Source: Rhodoferax sp. BAB1 (lineage in GTDB: Bacteria > Pseudomonadota > Gammaproteobacteria > Burkholderiales > Burkholderiaceae_C). Taken from it: a stretch of 64,000 nucleotides of DNA. The stretch covers positions 3,306,001-3,370,000 of the forward strand of contig NZ_CP054424.1 in the NCBI RefSeq assembly GCF_013334205.1, in the 5' to 3' direction. Position 1 is the first letter of the stretch, and every line of letters begins with the position of its first letter. A program made the position numbers and the translations under genes. Below are positions 56,876 to 64,000 of the stretch, one piece after another. Below the pieces are notes generated by a model. The model was not told where the DNA came from and made no database searches. It was given only the letters and a program-made list of their open reading frames with translations.

Positions 56876-57631
56876 ATGCACATCCCCTCCCTGAAAGAAG
56901 TCGTCAGCGCGGAAGAGTGGGCGCTGCGCTGCGACCTCGCCGCCGCCTACCGCCTGGTGGCCGCCTATGGCTGGAGCGACCTGGTGTTCACCCACATCAG
57001 CGCGCGCATCCCGGGGCCCGAGCACCACTTCCTGATCAACCCCTATGGCCTGATGTTCGACGAGATCACGGCCTCCAGCCTGGTGCGGGTGGACCAGGAT
57101 TGCCACAAGCTCAGCGACTCGCCCTTCCCCGTCAACCCGGCCGGTTTCGTGATCCACAGCGCCATCCACGCCGTGCGCGAGGACGCGGGTTGCGTGCTGC
57201 ACACGCACTCGCGCGCCGGTGTGGCGGTCAGCGCGCAGAAGTGCGGCGTGCTGCCGATCAGCCAGCAGTCCACCTTCGTGCTGGGGTCGCTGGCTTATCA
57301 CGCGTACGAGGGCGTGGCCCTGCGCGACGAGGAGAAACCGCGCCTGCAGGCGGATCTGGGCACGGCCAACTACCTGATGCTGCGCAACCATGGCCTGCTG
57401 ACCGTGGGCAAGACCATCGCCGAGGCCTTTCTCAATATGTACATCTTCGAGGCCACCTGCCGCATCCAGCTCGACGCGCAGGCCGGGGGTGAACTGGTGC
57501 ACGTGAACCCCAAGATCCTCGAAGGCATGGCCGGGGTGATGAAAACCGCCACCGCCGGCCAGGGCGCCAACCTGGCCTGGCCGGCGCTGCTGCGCAAGGC
57601 CGAGCGCCTGGACCCCGGCTACAAGACCTGA
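56876..57631 (+). CDS. class II aldolase/adducin-family protein
   Basis: A 251-aa metal-dependent aldolase or decarboxylase. Family features are TLISAR-like FTHISARIPGPEHHFLINPYGLMFDEITASSL near residue 41, the zinc site HTHSRAGVAVSA, and RNHGLLTVGKTIAEAF. No fuculose- or ribulose-specific context is present. GGAGACGCC precedes the ATG at 56876. It follows the AraC gene by 78 bases and may act on the product of the aldehyde dehydrogenase pathway; this is not established. Confidence 0.86.
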   Translation: MHIPSLKEVVSAEEWALRCDLAAAYRLVAAYGWSDLVFTHISARIPGPEHHFLINPYGLMFDEITASSLVRVDQDCHKLSDSPFPVNPAGFVIHSAIHAVREDAGCVLHTHSRAGVAVSAQKCGVLPISQQSTFVLGSLAYHAYEGVALRDEEKPRLQADLGTANYLMLRNHGLLTVGKTIAEAFLNMYIFEATCRIQLDAQAGGELVHVNPKILEGMAGVMKTATAGQGANLAWPALLRKAERLDPGYKT

Positions 57632-57649
57632 ACGCTCAGTGCGCGCCCG

Positions 57650-58921
57650 CTACTTACCGAACAGCTCGCCCAGCTTGCCGCCCATGGACGCACCGGCGCC
57701 CGTGCCCACACCGGGCATGAGCACGGTCCCCAGGGCGGCGCCGATCTTGGCGCCGACCGTCAAGGACACCTCGGGCTCCTCCACCGTGCCGCCCACCTGC
57801 AGCGGCATGCCCACCGCTCCCCCCAGGTCCACGTTCACGCGGCCCTTGAGCTGCTGTGTGGTGGACACACTGACCTGGCCGGTGGCGCTGAGCGCACCCG
57901 AGCTGGCTGCCAGGTTCTGCAGTTCGATGGCCTTGCCGCGCGTGCTGACCTGACCGGACAGCGTGTCCAGCGGCGTCGTGCCACCACGGCTCACACCCAC
58001 GGTCTGCACCGCCTTGGCCAGGTCGATGCCCTTGAGCATGCCGCCGCGCACGGTGAATTTCGATTGCGTCTGCAAAAGATCGAGCAGGGCCGAGGGCTGG
58101 CGGGCCCGCGCGTTGAGCGTGGTGCTGGCTTCCAGCCGGCCGCTCAGGGGCTGGCGGGCACGTACCGCCTCGGTCGGCTCGGGCGCGGTGAGCAGCGACA
58201 GCTCGACCTCGCGCGTCTCCAGTTGACCCTTGAGCAGGAACTCGGCCCCCGCCTCGGCCGGGGGCTGCACCTCCATCCGTCCCTGCACCGTGCCGCCGGC
58301 CACCTGGAGCCTCAGCTCCCAGGCCAGCGTATCGCTGCGGCGCAGGTCCAGGCGCGTGCCCTGCAGACGCCCGCGCAGGACTTCCAGTTCGAGCCGCTCG
58401 GGCAGGGCGTCACTGTCAAGCCTGGCCTCGGCCTGGATCACGATGGCCTTGCCCCGGGCATCGACCCAGCTCAGTTCCTCAAGCACGGTGCGCCGCGGCA
58501 GCAGCTGTAGCGAAGCGTCGCCTGGTGCCGACTGGTCGCGCTGGCGTATCTTCTGCAAGGAAGCCAGCAGGGCGTCGATGCCCTGCTGCGGCAGCACGGC
58601 ACGCTGAACCACCAGGGTGGAGATCGCGACGCGGCCGATCATCAACTGCAGCCAGGCGGGCCGCAGTTCGATACGCTCCACCTTCAGCGGCTGGCGCGTG
58701 CGCAAGGCCACGCCGTCGAGTACGACCCCGGGCAAGGGCCACAGGGTGAGCCCCACCCGTTCGAGCTTGAGCGGCACACCCAGCACGGTCGCTGCCTCCC
58801 GCTCGACACGCTGGCGGAATTCGTCGGTGGACAGCCAGCGATGCAGCGCCAGCAAGGCAGCGGCCAGCACCAGCAGCGCTGCGGCCAGCGCCCCGAGCAG
58901 GACCTTGCGCCCGCGCCGCAT
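57650..58921 (-). CDS. AsmA-like envelope protein
   Basis: A 423-aa protein with one N-terminal membrane anchor (LLGALAAALLVLAAALLALHRWL) and a long beta-rich periplasmic part of AsmA type: RVEREAATVLGVPLKLERVGLTLWPLPGVVLDGV at the start and GGTTPLDTLSGQVSTRGKAIELQNLAASSGALSATGQVSV at the end (positions 317-357). AsmA-like proteins support outer-membrane lipid homeostasis. It ends with a Gly-rich hydrophobic stretch (GAALGTVLMPGVGTGAGASMGG). Seven bases separate it from the upstream cytochrome gene, so they are likely co-transcribed. Confidence 0.85.
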   Translation of the reverse strand: MRRGRKVLLGALAAALLVLAAALLALHRWLSTDEFRQRVEREAATVLGVPLKLERVGLTLWPLPGVVLDGVALRTRQPLKVERIELRPAWLQLMIGRVAISTLVVQRAVLPQQGIDALLASLQKIRQRDQSAPGDASLQLLPRRTVLEELSWVDARGKAIVIQAEARLDSDALPERLELEVLRGRLQGTRLDLRRSDTLAWELRLQVAGGTVQGRMEVQPPAEAGAEFLLKGQLETREVELSLLTAPEPTEAVRARQPLSGRLEASTTLNARARQPSALLDLLQTQSKFTVRGGMLKGIDLAKAVQTVGVSRGGTTPLDTLSGQVSTRGKAIELQNLAASSGALSATGQVSVSTTQQLKGRVNVDLGGAVGMPLQVGGTVEEPEVSLTVGAKIGAALGTVLMPGVGTGAGASMGGKLGELFGK

Positions 58922-58928
58922 ACTGACC

Positions 58929-59348
58929 TCAGCCCTTGGCGGGCGCTTTCTTCAGCTGCTCGATGCGCTTGCTCTCCTCGCTACGGATAAGCTTGAGCAT
59001 GCGGGCGTCCGGGTCCTGCCAGTTGCCGCCCGAGCCGCGCGCCATCCAGGCGACAGCGCGCGAAAACTCCTCCAGGCTCAGGTCATTGCGGCCGCCCTTG
59101 GCCGGCATGCCTCGCACGCCCACCCAGGCGTGTGCCGTCAGCACATGCTGGCCTTCAGCGATCAGCTTGCCCCAGACCTGCTTGTCGCCCAGCCGCGGCG
59201 CATTGGCCACACCGGTGCCGTGACAGACCATGCAGGTGTCGCGGTAGACCTGCTCGCCGCTCTTGAGCGCAGGCACGGTCTGCGCCTGGACCGCCCAGGG
59301 AAGGGCCAGGGCCGCGCACAGGATGACAAATCGCGAAGTCGTTTTCAT
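58929..59348 (-). CDS. c-type cytochrome (class I)
   Basis: A 139-aa periplasmic electron carrier with a signal peptide (residues 1-22, FVILCAALALPWAVQA) and one heme-binding CMVCH (residues 39-43). The distal axial Met is probably in VRGMPAKGG, as in cytochrome c5-like proteins. GAGGAATCATCC precedes the ATG at 59348. The C-terminus is a charged helix. Reduction partners are unknown. Confidence 0.88.
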   Translation of the reverse strand: MKTTSRFVILCAALALPWAVQAQTVPALKSGEQVYRDTCMVCHGTGVANAPRLGDKQVWGKLIAEGQHVLTAHAWVGVRGMPAKGGRNDLSLEEFSRAVAWMARGSGGNWQDPDARMLKLIRSEESKRIEQLKKAPAKG

Positions 59349-59526
59349 GGATGATTCCTCAGGCAAAGTTGTGACATGACAAAAGCGCAGGCGCGCCGCC
59401 CACGGGGAGTGGACTTCCTTGTGGCGGAAAAGTTGCAGAAAATACCCGGCCCCTCAGGGTTATACGGCATCGACCGGCCTGGTCGCCGTCTGCGTGCACA
59501 CCCGGGCAGAGTCGCCGGGCCCGCCT

Positions 59527-60111
59527 TCAGCCCGCGCCCACCCCGATGGGTGCCGGCGCGCGCATCACGATGCGTGTGAACAGGCGGTCGTAGACCGGAT
59601 CACGCGGGTACTTGCCGGTCAGCGGGTCGCAGTTGCTGGCAAAGGCCTCGTCCAGGGCCAGCCAGTCCTGCGCGCTCAGCACCTTCTCGGCCTCGGGCAG
59701 GATGACGGTCTCCTCCAGCTTCATGTGTTCGAGGTAGAAATCCAGGTAACGCCTGACGGCCTGCTCGAAGGCCTCGCGGCGTGAATCTCCCAGCAGTTCC
59801 CAGGCCAGCAGCAGGTGCTGCAGTTCGCGCACAGCGGCCTCGCCGCGGGCATGGTCGCGGTCGAGCTTGTCCAGCGTCTCCTTCAGATGCGGTGCACGGG
59901 CACGCACCGGCGGAAACAGCAACTCGGTTTCCTTGGTGTGGTGCAGCCGCTCGGGAAATTCGTCGATGTAGAACAGCATGGCGCGCAACACATCAAAGAA
60001 CTGCTCCGGGCCATCGCCCGGACCCCGCTGAACCATCATGCGCAGGGATTGCAGCATGGCCGACAAGGCGGCATGCTCGTCGTGAATGATGCGTAGGCTG
60101 GCGTGGGTCAT
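59527..60111 (-). CDS. hemerythrin domain protein
   Basis: A 194-aa diiron-binding protein of the hemerythrin/HHE fold. Likely ligands are H in IIHDEHAALSAML, HHTKETELLFP (H-x3-E) and LDRDHARGEAA, and YLEHMKLEETVILP (H-x3-E). Such proteins sense or detoxify O2 or NO or repair iron-sulfur centres. The start at 60111 is firm: CAGGAGGTTCATC precedes it. An FNR-type box lies 64 bases upstream (60176-60189), consistent with induction at low oxygen. Confidence 0.9.
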   Translation of the reverse strand: MTHASLRIIHDEHAALSAMLQSLRMMVQRGPGDGPEQFFDVLRAMLFYIDEFPERLHHTKETELLFPPVRARAPHLKETLDKLDRDHARGEAAVRELQHLLLAWELLGDSRREAFEQAVRRYLDFYLEHMKLEETVILPEAEKVLSAQDWLALDEAFASNCDPLTGKYPRDPVYDRLFTRIVMRAPAPIGVGAG

Positions 60112-60175
60112 GATGAACCTCCTGGGATCGGATCAGTAACGGTTCCCAGCTTGGCACGGCGGCTCCGGTGCCGGC

Positions 60176-60189
60176 TTGACGAGCGTCAA
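60176..60189 (-). promoter_or_regulatory. FNR/ANR-type box before hemerythrin gene
   Basis: TTGACGAGCGTCAA is a TTGAC-N4-GTCAA inverted repeat, as at 11905-11918, with one further matching base on each side (C/G). It lies between the hemerythrin gene and the chemoreceptor gene, both on the minus strand, upstream of hemerythrin. No clear -10 is seen at the class II distance. Confidence 0.45.
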
Positions 60190-60200
60190 GCTTTGCGCAG

Positions 60201-61799
60201 TCAACGCAGCAGGCGCTGGCCCTGGCCCCCGGTTTCCAGGCGGAACTGGCGCACGATGCCGGCCAGGCGCTCGGCCTGTTCGCGCATGGACTGGGCCGCC
60301 GCGGCCGACTCTTCCACCAGCGCCGCGTTCTGCTGGGTCATGCGGTCGATCTCCTGCACCGCCTGGTTGACATCGTTGATGCCGCTGGACTGGCTGCCAG
60401 CCGCCACCGTGATCTCGCCGATGATGTCGCGCACGCGCTGCACGCCGCTGACGATCTCCTGCATCACGGTGCCGGCTTCCTCGACCTGGCGCACCCCGCC
60501 GTCCACGGCCGTCACGCTGGCCCCGATCAGGGCCTTGATTTCCTTGGCGGCCTCGGCGCTGCGGCCCGCGAGCGAGCGCACCTCGCTGGCCACCACGGCA
60601 AAACCGCGGCCCTGCTCGCCGGCTCGCGCAGCCTCTACAGCCGCGTTCAGCGCCAGGATGTTGGTCTGGAAGGCGATGCCATCGATCACGCCGATGATGT
60701 CGTTGATCTTGCGGCTGGACTGCGAAATGCTGTGCATGCTCTGCACCGCCTGCGTCACCACGTCACCGCCCCGCTGCGCGGCCTGGGAAGCCGTGGCCAC
60801 CAGCTGGTTGGCGGTCTGCGCCGAGCTGGCCGTCTGCTGCACATTGCCGCTGAGCGCGCCGATGGAGCTCACCGTGTGCTGCACATTGCCGGCGGTCTGC
60901 TCGGTGCGGTTGGACAGGTCCTGGTTGCCGGTGGCGATCTCGCTGCTGGCGGTGGAGATGCTCTCGCCGGCCTCGCGCAGCTGCGCCACCATGCCGGCCA
61001 GGTCGCCCCGCATCTGTTCCAGCGCGCGCTGCAGATCGGCCGCCTCGTCGTGGCCCTCGACCAGCATGCGCTGCGACAGGTCGCCGCTGGCGATGGCCTG
61101 GGCCAGCTGGCGCGCCTGCTCCACCGGGCGGCAGATGGCCTGCATATTGAGCAGGGTCAGGGGCACCACGATCGCCAGGCCCAGCACGACCAGGGCGGCA
61201 AAAATGAGCAGCGTCTGCTGCAGCACGGCATTGCGGCCCGCGTTGGATGCCTGCGCTTCAGCGCGCACGGCCTGGTCGATCTGCGTGAGCAGTTTGTCGG
61301 CCTCTTCGAACTCCGCCACGGAACGTGCACTCATGCGGAAGGCGACCGTGGCCGTCTCGTAGGCGCTGCTCTCGAGCTGACCCGCGGTGCCACTGAAAAA
61401 GGTCCGGTAGTTCTTGAGGAAAACGAGTGCCTTCTGCAGTTCAGCGCGACGTGCCTCGGACAGGCTGCTCTCCAGCCCGGCGGCTGTCTGCTCGATCTGC
61501 TGCATCTCGGTTTCCCAGCGGGTACGCAGCTGGCGGATCAGCTCCGGCTTCTCGTACTGGATGATCATGTCCTTCTCATGGCGGCGCACCTGCGACATCT
61601 CCAGACGCAGGCGGGCCACACGGTCCACCACGGCCATGGACTCGTCGATCACCTCGCCGCTGAGCTGATGGATACGGAACATGCCGTGCATGCCGGCGCC
61701 ACCGACCAGGGCCAGCAAGACCAATACGACACCGATCGCTCCGAGCATGCGAAAACGGATCGTGAACCGACGCATGAGTACATAAACTCCGCTCATCAT
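60201..61799 (-). CDS. methyl-accepting chemotaxis protein
   Basis: A 532-aa chemoreceptor. TM1 near residues 17-38 ([22 protein letters not shown]), a periplasmic four-helix sensor of about 150 residues, TM2 near 193-213 ([21 protein letters not shown]), HAMP, and a long signalling coiled coil. The hairpin tip [37 protein letters not shown] (positions 392-428) is the universal CheA/CheW-binding segment. The family length and the Ala/Gln-rich methylation regions are normal. The ligand is not known. Confidence 0.94.
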   Translation of the reverse strand: MMSGVYVLMRRFTIRFRMLGAIGVVLVLLALVGGAGMHGMFRIHQLSGEVIDESMAVVDRVARLRLEMSQVRRHEKDMIIQYEKPELIRQLRTRWETEMQQIEQTAAGLESSLSEARRAELQKALVFLKNYRTFFSGTAGQLESSAYETATVAFRMSARSVAEFEEADKLLTQIDQAVRAEAQASNAGRNAVLQQTLLIFAALVVLGLAIVVPLTLLNMQAICRPVEQARQLAQAIASGDLSQRMLVEGHDEAADLQRALEQMRGDLAGMVAQLREAGESISTASSEIATGNQDLSNRTEQTAGNVQHTVSSIGALSGNVQQTASSAQTANQLVATASQAAQRGGDVVTQAVQSMHSISQSSRKINDIIGVIDGIAFQTNILALNAAVEAARAGEQGRGFAVVASEVRSLAGRSAEAAKEIKALIGASVTAVDGGVRQVEEAGTVMQEIVSGVQRVRDIIGEITVAAGSQSSGINDVNQAVQEIDRMTQQNAALVEESAAAAQSMREQAERLAGIVRQFRLETGGQGQRLLR

Positions 61800-61924
61800 G
61801 AGCTCCCCTGGACTGGCTATAGATCAGGGCATTCTAGGCCTCGGGTTTTACATGGCACGGCGGTAATACCACGTACAAAACGGGCAATTCCGCGCCTCGA
61901 TACCCCCGGGTGTGAAGAGGGCCC

Positions 61925-64000
61925 CTAAGGCCGCCAGCGGCGCAGGAGCAGCGCGTTGCTCATCACGCTCACCGAGCTCATGGCCATGGCCGCACCGGCG
62001 ATCACCGGGTTCAGGAAGCCCAGCGCCGCCAGCGGGATGCCGGCCACGTTGTAGATGAAGGCCCAGAACAGGTTCTGCCGGATCTTGGCCACCGTGCGGT
62101 CCGAGACCTCGAAGGCGGCCGCCACCAGCTGCGGGTCACCGCGCATCAGGGTGATGCCGGCTGCGTGCATGGCCACATCGGTGCCGTTGCCCATGGCCAA
62201 GCCGACGTCGGCTGCGGCCAGCGCCGGTGCGTCGTTGACGCCATCCCCCACCATGGCCACGGTATGTCCGCCTTCCTTGAGCCGGGTCACCATCGCTGCC
62301 TTGTCCCCGGGCAACACCTCGGCCAGCACCTCCCCCTCTTCGGGCCGCAGGCCCAGGCGGCGCGCCATGGCCTCGGCCGCGCCGCGGTTGTCACCCGAGA
62401 TCATCACGGTACGGATGCCGCGTGCGCGCAAGGCGGCCAGCGCCTCCTTCGCGCCAGGCTTGGGCTCGTCGCCGAAAGCCAGCAGGGCACGCAGGGTCAG
62501 GCCCTGCGTGGTGCGTTCGACCATGGCCGAGACGGTCGCACCCTGCGCCTGCAGCGCGGTGGCACGCGCCGCCAGCGCGCCCAGGCCCACGCCGAGTTCG
62601 TCCATCCAGCGCAGGCTTCCGATCAGGTAGCTGGTCACGCCGACCTCACCCTCGCTGCCGCGGCCGGGCACGGCACGCACATTGTCGGGCGCCTCGACGG
62701 CCAGGCCCCGCACCTGCGCCGCCTGCACCACGGCCCGGGCCAAGGGGTGTTCGCTGCCGCTTTGCAAACTGGCGGCGGCGGCCAGCAGGGCCGGCTCATC
62801 CCCGCCCGGCGCCAGCTCGAAGGCGGTCAGGCGCGGCTGGCCCACGGTCAGCGTGCCGGTCTTGTCAAAGGCCACCGTGTCCACCTTGTGCGCCAGTTCC
62901 AGCGCCTGTGCATCCTTGATCAGGATGCCATGTTTCGCCGCCACACCGGTGCCGGCCATGATGGCGGCCGGTGTGGCCAGGCCCAGCGCACAGGGGCAGG
63001 CAATCACCAGCACCGCCACCGCATGGATGATGGCCGACTCGCCCGACGCGCCTGCCCACAACCAGCCCAGCAGGGTCAGGAGGGCGATGACCAGCACCAC
63101 CGGCACGAAAACCGCCGAGACCTGGTCCACCAGGCGCTGGATGGGCGCCTTGGCGGCCTGCGCGTCCTCGACCAGGCGGATGATGTGCGCGAGCACGGTC
63201 TCGCTGCCCACGGCGCCGACCTGCAGCACCACGCGGCCCTCCCCGTTGATGGAGCCGCCTGTCAGTCTGGCCCCGGCGTCCTTGGCCACCGGCAGCGGCT
63301 CGCCGGTGAGCATGGATTCATCCACCTGGGTATGCCCCTCGAGCAAGGTGCCGTCCACCGGGAAGCGCTCGCCGGGACGCACCACCAGCCGGTCGCCCAC
63401 CAGCACCTCGGCCACCGGCACGTCGACCTCGCCGTCCAGCCCGATCAGGTGTGCGACATCCGGTCGCAGCGCATGCAGGGCGCGAATGGCCGCCGTGGTC
63501 TGGCGCTTGGCACGGGCTTCGAGCCATTTCCCCAGCAACACCAGCGTGACCACCACGGCCGAAGCCTCGAAGTACAGGTGCGCCATCTCGCCGTGCTCCG
63601 CCGACAGCCAGAGCCAGACCGACAGCGCCCAGCCCGCCGTGGTGCCGATGGCCACCAGCAGGTCCATATTGCCGGTCAGGGCCTTGAGTGCGTGCCAGCC
63701 TGCCTTGTAGAAACGTGCCCCAAGGATGAACTGCACTGGAGTGGCGAGCACAAATTGCAGCCAGGCCGGCAGCATCCAGTGGAAACCCGCCAGGTCTCCC
63801 AACATGGGCACGACCAGCGGCAGCGAGAGGGCCAGGCCGATGCCCACGGGCGCAAAACCGGCCCAGGGCGAGGCGTCTTCTTGCTGCTCCAGCGCATCGG
63901 CCGCACGCGGCTCGTAACCGGCATCGCGCACGGCCCGGCGCAGGCGGGCCTCCATCTGCTCCGAAGGCTCGAAGCTCACGCGCGCCGATTCGGTGGCCAG
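61925..64000 (-). CDS. copA: copper-type P1B ATPase (5' end outside window)
   Basis: An inner-membrane Cu(I)-exporting ATPase. The frame is open to the right edge (first visible residues [12 protein letters not shown], the end of an HMA domain), so the start and at least part of the HMA domain are missing; 691 aa are seen. Family features are the metal-site [18 protein letters not shown] near TM6 (CPC), the phosphorylation site DKTGTLT, the HP motif SGSEHPLA, the hinge [18 protein letters not shown] in TM7 and MSSVSVMSN in TM8. This residue set fits P1B-1 (Cu+/Ag+) rather than Zn/Cd pumps. Confidence 0.93.
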   Translation of the reverse strand: MATESARVSFEPSEQMEARLRRAVRDAGYEPRAADALEQQEDASPWAGFAPVGIGLALSLPLVVPMLGDLAGFHWMLPAWLQFVLATPVQFILGARFYKAGWHALKALTGNMDLLVAIGTTAGWALSVWLWLSAEHGEMAHLYFEASAVVVTLVLLGKWLEARAKRQTTAAIRALHALRPDVAHLIGLDGEVDVPVAEVLVGDRLVVRPGERFPVDGTLLEGHTQVDESMLTGEPLPVAKDAGARLTGGSINGEGRVVLQVGAVGSETVLAHIIRLVEDAQAAKAPIQRLVDQVSAVFVPVVLVIALLTLLGWLWAGASGESAIIHAVAVLVIACPCALGLATPAAIMAGTGVAAKHGILIKDAQALELAHKVDTVAFDKTGTLTVGQPRLTAFELAPGGDEPALLAAAASLQSGSEHPLARAVVQAAQVRGLAVEAPDNVRAVPGRGSEGEVGVTSYLIGSLRWMDELGVGLGALAARATALQAQGATVSAMVERTTQGLTLRALLAFGDEPKPGAKEALAALRARGIRTVMISGDNRGAAEAMARRLGLRPEEGEVLAEVLPGDKAAMVTRLKEGGHTVAMVGDGVNDAPALAAADVGLAMGNGTDVAMHAAGITLMRGDPQLVAAAFEVSDRTVAKIRQNLFWAFIYNVAGIPLAALGFLNPVIAGAAMAMSSVSVMSNALLLRRWRP

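Noticed and set aside
61925..64000. Zn/Cd-exporting ATPase
   Set aside because: The CPC motif, YN in TM7 and MSSxS in TM8 fit the copper group; no Zn-type residues were seen.

Overview
This window is about 64 kb of high-GC bacterial chromosome that looks like Burkholderiales, most likely Comamonadaceae. The taxonomic reading is inference. It rests on strong G/C third-position bias, a Bug-type tricarboxylate transporter receptor, GTP-type PEP carboxykinase, the mnmG-rsmG-lysE-parA-hydrolase-parB gene order, and the general mix of c-di-GMP proteins, orphan solute receptors and CoA-linked catabolism. About 60 protein genes are supported. No rRNA, tRNA, CRISPR array, insertion sequence or prophage was seen. 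Both ends cut a gene: the 5' end of recQ is missing at the left, and the 5' end of a copper-type P-ATPase is missing at the right.

Layout. 1-7.3 kb: recQ, a tandem-AAA ATPase, a 42-residue membrane peptide and a molybdate transporter (modABC). 7.5-16.3 kb: pckG, membrane proteins of unknown role, a LysR regulator, a universal stress protein behind an FNR-like promoter, a secreted M14 peptidase, a flavin reductase, a DMT exporter, a Bug receptor and a TfoX-N protein. 16.3-19.8 kb: glutarate degradation (CoA-transferase and glutaryl-CoA dehydrogenase) with a divergent LysR. 19.8-25 kb: a diguanylate cyclase, acetoacetyl-CoA synthetase and a TetR/micropeptide/hydrolase unit with two matching operators. 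25-30 kb: an operon of two related periplasmic binding proteins and a GGDEF-EAL membrane protein, with no transporter. 30-38 kb: uracil salvage (upp/uraA), cobalamin adenosyltransferase, a D-lactate/glycolate-type FAD oxidase and a large PAS-GGDEF-EAL sensor. 38-42.6 kb: OmpA-like protein, lipoprotein, double cupin, DMT exporter, a low-GC DUF4238 gene and a membrane-anchored methyltransferase.

42.6-48.9 kb is the chromosome partition locus: parB, a small hydrolase, parA, lysE, rsmG and mnmG. Four parS sites lie in or beside it, so this part is probably near the replication origin. Between the first two parS sites is a non-coding imperfect palindrome of about 405 bp. 49-57.6 kb holds an aldehyde dehydrogenase joined to a complete branched-chain-type ABC importer (livFGMHK), with a divergent AraC regulator and class II aldolase. 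57.6-64 kb holds an AsmA-like protein, cytochrome c, hemerythrin (with a second FNR-like box), a chemoreceptor and the P-type ATPase.

The points most worth a second look are the palindrome inside the parS cluster, the receptor-pair/c-di-GMP operon, the TetR operator pair with its 37-residue peptide, the FNR-like boxes shared by the stress protein and hemerythrin, and the single-gene low-GC insertion encoding DUF4238.
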